60,000 nucleotides of DNA, from contig CM060733.1 in NCBI GenBank assembly GCA_030704615.1, positions 72,356,001-72,416,000 of the forward strand, read 5' to 3'. Source of the stretch: Takakia lepidozioides (taxonomy: Eukaryota; Streptophyta; Takakiopsida; Takakiales; Takakiaceae). Both the position numbers and the translations under genes were made by a program. The notes under the pieces were generated by a model. The model did no database searches, had not been told where the DNA came from, and saw only the letters and a program-made list of their open reading frames with translations. Of this stretch, positions 53,461-60,000 are shown in pieces (position 1 is the first letter of the stretch; each line of letters begins with the position of its first letter).

Positions 53461-54699
53461 AGCCCGCCCAAACCCCAAGACAAAAAAATAACAACCCACC
53501 CTCCCCTAGGCCTCCATGGGCTTGCTTGTGGGGGGGGGGGGAATTAGCACATAGTGGCCTTATAGTGGCCTTATATCATAGATCTAGCCTGCTGGCCTTC
53601 CTTTTCTAGAGCTGGCTATATTCCAAATTAGTAACCAAAAACACAAAGATTCCTTCTTCAAACAAATCAAATACAAGCCTCTATTGGTATTCTTTCCAAT
53701 AGGCTATGGGGTTCTTCCCCTTGTCAATCATAGACATGAAATAGTGGGATTCCACAATGCATACTCCTCTTTTGAGGGACTAAATCAGATTCTCAACTTC
53801 AACTTTGCTTGGAAAATAAATAAATCACATACATAAATGGTGAAATGGTAAGATGGGATCAACCTTTCAATGCGAGAGTGCTTGGGATGCTCTATCGACT
53901 CAAGTAATGGTACTCTATGCGGCCTTCACTTGGGCTCTCGTCCATAAGTCCATACCAGCCCCTCATATTCGTCCTCAAGTCACTTTCATCCACATGAAAT
54001 TGCCCTCTTCCTTCACAAATGGAAATGGCTCAAAGGCCCACAAGCTAGGCCTCTTGCCTTAGCTCACAAGAATTCTACCTAACTAGGGAGCTTCAAGTTC
54101 CACTCCCTAGGATCTAGCCCCTTCTCAAGCCAAAACTAGCAAGCACTACAACAAGAGGAAACTAAACAAATGAGTTAGATGAAGAGCAACAGAAGCCTTG
54201 CTCCTCTTTTATACTGTTTTTGAGCCTAATAAACTAAAAAAAAAAATTCATTAAACTATTGTTTCCTTGGAGGATCTACAATATAATATTCAACATGGAT
54301 GAAAAGTCTTAGAGGCAGATGAAAGCTGGCTTTTCATCCATCCAATTGGATGACCAGTTGGCGCGAGTTGTCATTTCATCCATCTAGCTCCTCCAGGCGA
54401 ATTTCAAGATTTTTCATCCATCCAAGAAGTAGAAATTCAAATAATCGGCTCCCTTCGGCATTTTCCATTCCGGCAGCACCTCCCACATACATTAACGTTT
54501 GTTTCTTTACATCGAGATGGTGATTTTGTGGGTCTATGAAATGTTCAAATGCTGATTCCTGTGAAGTGTTGAGCTTATATTTTTTTCATGACAAAATATT
54601 TAGTTATTTGATGTTGATCTCCATTGTGCACGATATCGGGATCTACATCGTAATTGTCGTCATCTGGGATATCCATTGGTTCGTTTTTTGAAATTTCTC
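53461..54699. other. no gene recognised
   Basis: Poly-G run near 53530. 54295-54430 has repeated tttcatccatc words and their complement (atggatgaaaag). An isolated cactacaacaag string at 54150 resembles a CACTA terminus but has no partner in the window. Confidence 0.4.
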
Positions 54700-56600
54700 T
54701 CAATTATGGGTTTTATGGTGAAGGTTATCGTTTTTGGATGACTGAGTTGCATTTGCGAACTCGTACAGTTTGTTGTCAATGCCAGTGGGCGGATTTTTGG
54801 ATTCGCGTAATGTTTTCAACCATTTATTGATTTGGGTTCTATTTGATTTTTTTGATGCAGTTTGGATCATTTCTATTTTTGGTGCGGTATGGGGTTGTGG
54901 TGATATTTTCCCGTTGGCATCCGTAACGAGCTTGTTGGTAACCTCGACCACATAATTATTTTCGCCTGTATTGCACATAAGATATTCGATTTGTAACTTT
55001 TGGCCTTTTGTGACTATGTCTTCTATATGTTGCGACGTCGAATTGTTGTCCACACATATATCGTCGTTGTCGTCTTCGTGCATTTTGTCTGGCATCTCAT
55101 TGTATAAGGGGTCGATGTTGATGTCTTCTGGATTCTCGTCGTCGTCTAGATTTTTGTTCTTCAGTAATAGTCTGTCGGAGTCTCGCGATTCTTTGCATTC
55201 ATGCAGCATGTCGATATTTGCGATGATTTTTCTGTTGAATTCCGAACATATTGGATATAGTTCGTCGAGAGAGTCTTCCCAACTTTGTGGTGATATTGGC
55301 TTTAAGTCGTGGATAGATCTCCATGGCATGAACAGAATACAAATAGCGCGAGCGTACGTTGCCGCATCATTTTTTTTCGAAAGTATTTTGTAGCTTTGTA
55401 TTACCGGCACTTTGGTTACTTGAGATTCATATACACTGTGGATGTCACTTTGCGGATGTTCGTGCATGAATTTATAGTAGTACGGGCTTTTTACCTTGCA
55501 CGATTTACTGCAGAACTCGTAAGGTGACATTTTCCCGAACTTGTGTAGGCTGCGTTGGTAGTCGATGCAAAAATTATACATAATCAACTTGTCATTCTGT
55601 TTGGATCTTTCGACTTTGAACGTTTCGAAGATATTTTTGGGGTCGTTATCGTCAGGTGTGTTGTTCAGATTGTTGTTTCCATCTTCGTTCGATTGAGATT
55701 GTTCTTGTTCGCGAATCCATGCCGATAAACTATACCACGGTAGATATGCAAACTGGTGGTCTGTCAAATGGTCTGGATATTTCGTAAAGTAACCGACTGC
55801 CCTTGTCGCCGAGATCTCTTGTTGCGATCCGATCGTGTTTAAACATCGAATCAACAATTTGCGGCTTTTCTTAACTGAATGTTCGGAATATAGATCGTCA
55901 TAAGTCGTTTTAAATTTTTTTTAAGCTATTTGCAAGAGCGAATACATGTGTGATGTGTAGACGGGAGATTTTGTGATATAATCCGTGATATAGTATATCA
56001 GAGCCTTTGCGTCTTTCCCTGAAGCACCGATGAATTTCAAATCGTGGTTGTATCTTCCTGATACTAACATCCATGGATTTGCGTTGTTCAACCGTCTGTC
56101 GGTTCGTTTTATATGCAGCAGCCCGGTTTCGTCGTCGAAATGCATTTCTTCAACTAAGACAGCGGGAAATCCGTATCTACAATTCTTTTTAAAAACGTCT
56201 TCGTTTGTTTTGTAGCACGCGAGATTACAGACGTGACGATTGCATACATTCAACAGTTTTGAAACGTCGCACGCAAAGTCAGTATGAAATTTTTTAGAGT
56301 GAACATCGGGAGGTCTAGTAGCGCACGAATGGATTTCGGTGTTTACATTATTTTCTTCGTTGTCGGAGTCAATTGTAGTGGCTGGAATATCGTCGTCGAC
56401 TGGTATTTCGGATTTGAATTGGATCAAGTCGTGTACTATGATGTTGTCTAAATATGCCAACATTTTACGTTTGAATTCTTCATCGTCTTTCAGTTTTTCT
56501 ACAAGATCGTTTGGATTTGGGGCATTTTCTAGCCACAGCAATGTGTGTATGTGAAGTGAACCATTTTTCGCGGTTTCGTAACAACCGTAATATGCGTTTA
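54700..56600 (-). pseudogene. Helitron Rep (RepHel) remnant
   Basis: Upper part (56600-55921): GSLHIHTLLWLENAPNP gives the HUH motif (His-Ile-His at 56545-56553), and ALIYYITDYITK near residue 181 of the 206-residue ORF supplies the paired Tyr of Helitron Rep. After a frame break at about 55900, 55857-54700 reads LIRCLNTIGSQQEISATRAV and HQFAYLPWYSLSAWIRE, the segment between Rep and helicase in Helitrons. The N-terminus and the PIF1-type helicase are missing. Upstream of HIH there is a stop at about 56607. Helitrons move by rolling-circle replication; this copy is dead. Confidence 0.88.
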
Positions 56601-56814
56601 TGTCCTAATTATCATTCCTGACGTGACGTGGCGCTGACACGTCGGCCGTCACATCCAACGTGCGTTACGTCACGTCGAATCCGGACGTTTCTCCATATAA
56701 TTTTTTTTACATTTGACTTTTACGATTTACTTCTACCCTTTGTAATGACATGGCAGCCACGGTGTAAAACACACGTGGCCAATTATTAATAATTAATAAT
56801 TCTTTTAAAAACAT

Positions 56815-57605
56815 GTGTCCGCCTATATTGGCAGTCGCATACAATTTATTATTTTTAAAATAAAAGCGACCGCCCATATTGGCGGTCGCTTGTAATTTAA
56901 TATTTTGTTAAATTAAGCGACCGCCTATATTGGCGGTCGTCGGCAATTTATTTATTTTTAAATGAAGCGACAGCCCATATTGGCGGTCGCTACTATTTTA
57001 TTATATTTTAAAATAAGCGACCGCCTATATTGGCGGTCGATTGAAGTTTATTATATTTTAAATGAAGCGACCGCCCAGATTGGCGGTCGCTCGTATTATA
57101 TTATATTATATTATTATATCTTTGATATATTCTGGTAAAATACAGCGACCGCCATGTGGCGGTCGCTATATATATTTTTTAAATTTAGCGACCCCCATTT
57201 AGCAGTGGTCGCGTAATTTTATTTGTATTCTTAAATAAAGCGACCGCCGTTTGGCGGTCGCTTCTTCAAGTAATTCTTGAAAAATGCAGCGACCGCCATT
57301 TGGCGGCCGCCGCTATTTTTGTTAATAAAGAATACAACGACCGCCATTTGGAGACGGTCGCTCGATTTGATTTTGATTCATAAATTAAGCGACTGCCGTT
57401 TGGCGGTCGCTTACTTAATATTTTTTTTTAAATGAAGCGACCGCCATTTAGCGGCGGTCGCTTATTTATATTTTGAATCTTGAATTAAGCGACCGCCAGT
57501 AGGCGGTCGCTTATTTAATATTTTTTTTTAAAAAGCAGTGACCGCCATGCGGCGGTCGCGTGTTTTTTTTTTTCTTAGAAATCCAGGGACCCGCCGTGTG
57601 GTGTT
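56815..57605. repeat. array of ~15 GC-rich palindromes, ~50-bp period
   Basis: Units of the form agcgaccgcc-NNNN-ggcggtcgct begin at about 56864, 56915, 56965, 57015, 57065, 57143, 57187, 57239, 57288, 57337, 57388, 57436, 57488 and 57535, with degenerate units at each end. Stems are 8-11 bp; loops are catatt/tatatt in the first five and attt/gttt/atgt in the rest. Spacers of about 25 bp are almost purely A/T. Two sub-families in blocks imply two rounds of local amplification. CACTA elements of plants carry comparable subterminal hairpin repeats, and ccacgtggcgagg at 57645 also occurs in the CACTA element at 22420. Confidence 0.92.
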
Positions 57606-57834
57606 TTGTTTTTAATTTTTTAATCATGAAGCGGCGCCTGGCCAGCCACGTGGCGAGGTGCCACGGGTCAGGAAAAACGAAACAAATGGGATGGGGGGAG
57701 GTGGTTTTGAACCCTTGACCTCTCCTATATGGGTGCGCGTGGCGAGGTACGACTGGCCAGTCCCGGTTTTTTCAAGCATAATGTCATTTTTGTGGGGGGG
57801 GGTTTGGACCCTGTAGTGGGCAAAGGTTTATACA

Positions 57835-58038
57835 ATGTCAGGGGTTGTGAGTTCAAGTTCTGGGGCGGGGTCGTCTGGGGGTCGGAGGAAGAGAAAACGT
57901 GCCCACGAGCGGGATAGTCAGGTCAACAAGCCAGACTACCCGGGACTGAATGTCTTGGATAGGGTGAAAGAAGTGGTAGTGGATTATTTCAAGGGTAGGG
58001 ACATGATGACGTTGGAGAGTGCTTATGTCAGGCATTGA
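57835..58038 (+). CDS. short ORF after the palindrome array, unknown
   Basis: 67 residues, Ser/Gly-rich start, basic block RRKRKRAHE (a possible nuclear signal), then LDRVKEVVVDYFKGRDM. Coding-like sequence continues in other frames to about 58290 (VTLAHVVLRFMGKPFNWPEP near 58212-58271), so this may be the first exon of a longer, decayed or spliced gene, conceivably the CACTA element's own. No family recognised. Confidence 0.35.
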   Translation: MSGVVSSSSGAGSSGGRRKRKRAHERDSQVNKPDYPGLNVLDRVKEVVVDYFKGRDMMTLESAYVRH

Positions 58039-58339
58039 TGGGAGGGGTTTCAGATTTTCCAGCAAAATATGACGTCGGAGGCCTTTGCCGTTGGGAAGAT
58101 AGCGGTACAAATAAATGGCGACGCTCATTAGTATGTTCGAGGACCAATTTACGGGAGGTTGTTGGCATTCAATGCTACAAAGGTTGTACGACAACAACAA
58201 GAATGAGAGAGTCACATTAGCCCATGTAGTACTTCGGTTCATGGGCAAGCCATTCAATTGGCCTGAGCCGAAAGACGTATATAGGATGGAGTAGACCATA
58301 GTCTCGTAGATATGATATTTGTGGCGGTACAATGGTTCT

Positions 58340-58960
58340 TTTATGAAGACATAACTCAATTTTGATCGTGCATGTAATAAATAAAGTCTCATTGTAAATA
58401 CTACATTGCATATGCTCGACCCTGGCACCTGTCATCGCATCATAAATGGTTTATGTACTGACTCACTGTTTATATTTGTAATGTTCCAAGGTTTCGGATA
58501 GGGTTATTACAAAACGATGTATTAGTTCCGCAGGAGTTAGACAACAACGTCTCACATCTCATTCAACTGTGCGACACTACCATGAGAGGCATGGATCGGA
58601 AAGTAATAGGTGCACGTGCGACCTCTGAACATTTGATACTAGGTCCAGCGAATGGTCTACTTGAACGTCCGGAGGTCGCATGTACACTTATTACTTTTTG
58701 ATCCATGTCACTTATGGTAGTATCGCACAGTTGAATGAGATATGGAACGTTTGTTGTCTAACTCCTATGGAGCCAATATATCATTTTCTTGGTACCCTGT
58801 CAGAAACATTGAAACATTCAAAGTTACAAACAATGCCACAATACACGGCCGGTTTTGTTGAAATGACATCTGTGAGGTTCGAGCGTATGCAATTTATTAT
58901 TTACAACAGAATTTTATTTACTCGGGGGACCGGTACTGCTGCTAGAGCGCAACTGATGGT
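58340..58960. repeat. long inverted repeat 1 (arms ~285 bp, centre ~58650)
   Basis: 58340-58625 and 58673-58960 are inverted copies. The inner ~70 bp (atctcattcaactgtgcgac ... gcgacctc) match at about 85%; outer parts weaken but stay in register (58400-58430 against 58870-58900). Both arms contain coding-like sequence (LIQLCDTTMRGMDRKVI on the plus strand of the left arm). Confidence 0.8.
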
Positions 58961-58994
58961 GCGAGTTCTCTATTGATTAGAGCTGTCACAACCA

Positions 58995-59365
58995 ATGTCA
59001 ACAATCATATTTACGGTAAGGTGTTTCATGCTAATGTTGTTCCTCTAGATGAATTCTGTAGTACTCTTTTTGTTATTCTCATGCCAACGTCCTCTAAGAT
59101 TGTCATGTTCAAACGGACGTATCAGCCACCCCGGCCAGCTTGCAGGCTGCAGCCATGGCCCACCATAAATTGAATGAATTGGAGATTTTGTGCGAAGTTC
59201 CTGGTTTCATGTCCGTGGTGGCTGATACGGAATTCGGAATATGACAGTCGTAGTGGACCTGATGTTGTTGGCATGGGAGTAGCAAAACGATTCCTAAAGA
59301 ATTCAGCTATATGAACATCGGCAGTATGAAACACCTTGCAGTACATATGATTCTTGAGATTGTTT
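58995..59365. repeat. inverted repeat 2 (arms ~130-150 bp, centre ~59180)
   Basis: 58995-59125 and 59215-59365 are inverted copies, about 75% identical (shared aaggtgtttcat, gaattct, catgccaac, gtatcagccacc). In translation VNNHIYGKVFHANVVPLDEF on plus pairs with LKNHMYCKVFHTADVHIAEF on minus, so the arms are duplicated coding sequence. Confidence 0.75.
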
Positions 59366-59797
59366 GCACGGATTATTTGTGTTTGTGCTTTCAAGTGGCG
59401 AACATTTCCGCCATGGTGCGGAAGAGGTGCATTGGTCATATTAAACGGTTGATGTGATACCATTTCACAAATGTATCACATCGCATTTGTGAAAATGTAT
59501 CACATGAACCGTTCCATGTAGCCTACGGGAGTCTTCGATGGGTACGAGATCAATGTGGCCTACGAGATCTGCTTCCACCAACAAACATGTGATCATTTCA
59601 GAAGCACTAGAACTTTGAAGCGACAATGGGCAAGGTTCAACATGATGAGGTCTTCTGTAATGTCTCTTGCTTCGTAATGAGGTGCTTCTCCAACTCTTAT
59701 TTTTCCAATGTTAATATCTTCCATATCCCCACATGCGTATATAAAGACTTAAAAAAACAAATGACCAAATGACTTATTTAAGGATTTATGCACACAT

Positions 59798-60000
59798 GTG
59801 TGGATCTGTTCCAGGTGGAGAATATCAACATATTGGATAAAGTGGACATGGAGAAGCACCGCATTACGAGGCAGGAGACACTACAAAAAAAGCTTCAAAG
59901 GGCATATCGTGTAACAGGTCCCAGTATAATCGAAGACGAAACCCCATTCATTCAATGGACGATTGAATGGTTGCCCATCCAAATGATTTTCGTTTGCTTT
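59798..60000 (+). CDS. partial exon running off the window
   Basis: After a good acceptor (ctgttccag at about 59797) an open frame reads VENINILDKVDMEKHRITRQ and then EDETPFIQWTIEWLPIQ to the window end. Unrecognised; it may belong to the same gene as the coding-like pieces at 57.8-59.4 kb. Confidence 0.4.

Noticed and set aside
54150-54165. Second CACTA terminus (cactacaacaag)
   Set aside because: No matching inverted end or 3-bp duplication was found in the window.
56815-57605. CRISPR-like array (regular palindromic repeats with spacers)
   Set aside because: Context is eukaryotic, the spacers are low-complexity A/T and resemble each other, repeats are imperfect, and no cas genes are present. 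CACTA-type subterminal repeats fit better.

Overview
The window is nuclear DNA of a land plant or a close streptophyte relative. Evidence: a PHYTOCHROME INTERACTING FACTOR (PIF)-type fragment, a PLS-class PPR fragment, F-box/kelch and fasciclin-AGP genes, GT..AG introns, and plant-type Ty3/gypsy (Tat/Ogre-like), CACTA, MULE and Helitron elements. The mix and the heavy transposon load fit a seed-free plant with a large genome (lycophyte, fern or bryophyte). That placement is a guess, not shown. No prokaryotic, organellar, rRNA or tRNA gene was seen.

Layout. 0-6 kb: one small plausible plant gene (184-588, minus), a duplicated hairpin repeat, a compact foldback, and a decayed PIF exon. 6151-19527: a complete 13.4-kb LTR retrotransposon with ~1.07-kb LTRs and a 5-bp target duplication (cttca), inserted into the PIF remnant; the open frame on the left flank continues on the right flank. 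It has an extra ORF before gag, a broken gag-pol, and a long coiled-coil ORF after pol. 19.8-28.7 kb: a gene-like mobile region with a HECT-like E3 fragment (minus), an unknown multi-exon plus-strand gene split by an 849-bp CACTA element (TSD aaa), and a minus-strand MULE-type gene with an N-terminal zinc finger, the start of a DDE core (DATFGTN), a low-complexity linker and a C-terminal Ulp1/C48 protease. GATCCCC/GGGGATC minisatellites run through it and form a CACGTG-rich array at 28.9-29.9 kb.

31.9-32.8 kb: the best intact host gene, a secreted GPI-anchored fasciclin-like arabinogalactan protein. 34.3-48.9 kb: a mosaic of LTR-element fragments (gag, 3' ORF, two LTRs), an F-box/kelch pseudogene, a PPR scrap, and two inverted copies of a DNA-methyltransferase-like gene, each next to a SWIM zinc finger exon. 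The better copy (44.5-46.4 kb) has recognisable introns and SAM-methyltransferase motifs in the order IV then I. It is the most unusual system here: a eukaryotic mobile-element-associated DNA methyltransferase.

51-53.15 kb: an unrecognised multi-exon host gene (minus). 54.7-56.6 kb: a Helitron Rep remnant (minus). 56.8-57.6 kb: a striking array of ~15 GC-rich palindromes with AT-rich spacers, probably CACTA-type subterminal repeats. 57.8-60 kb: coding-like sequence with internal inverted duplications, running off the window end. Exon limits and family assignments are read by eye from translated motifs; no database search was run.
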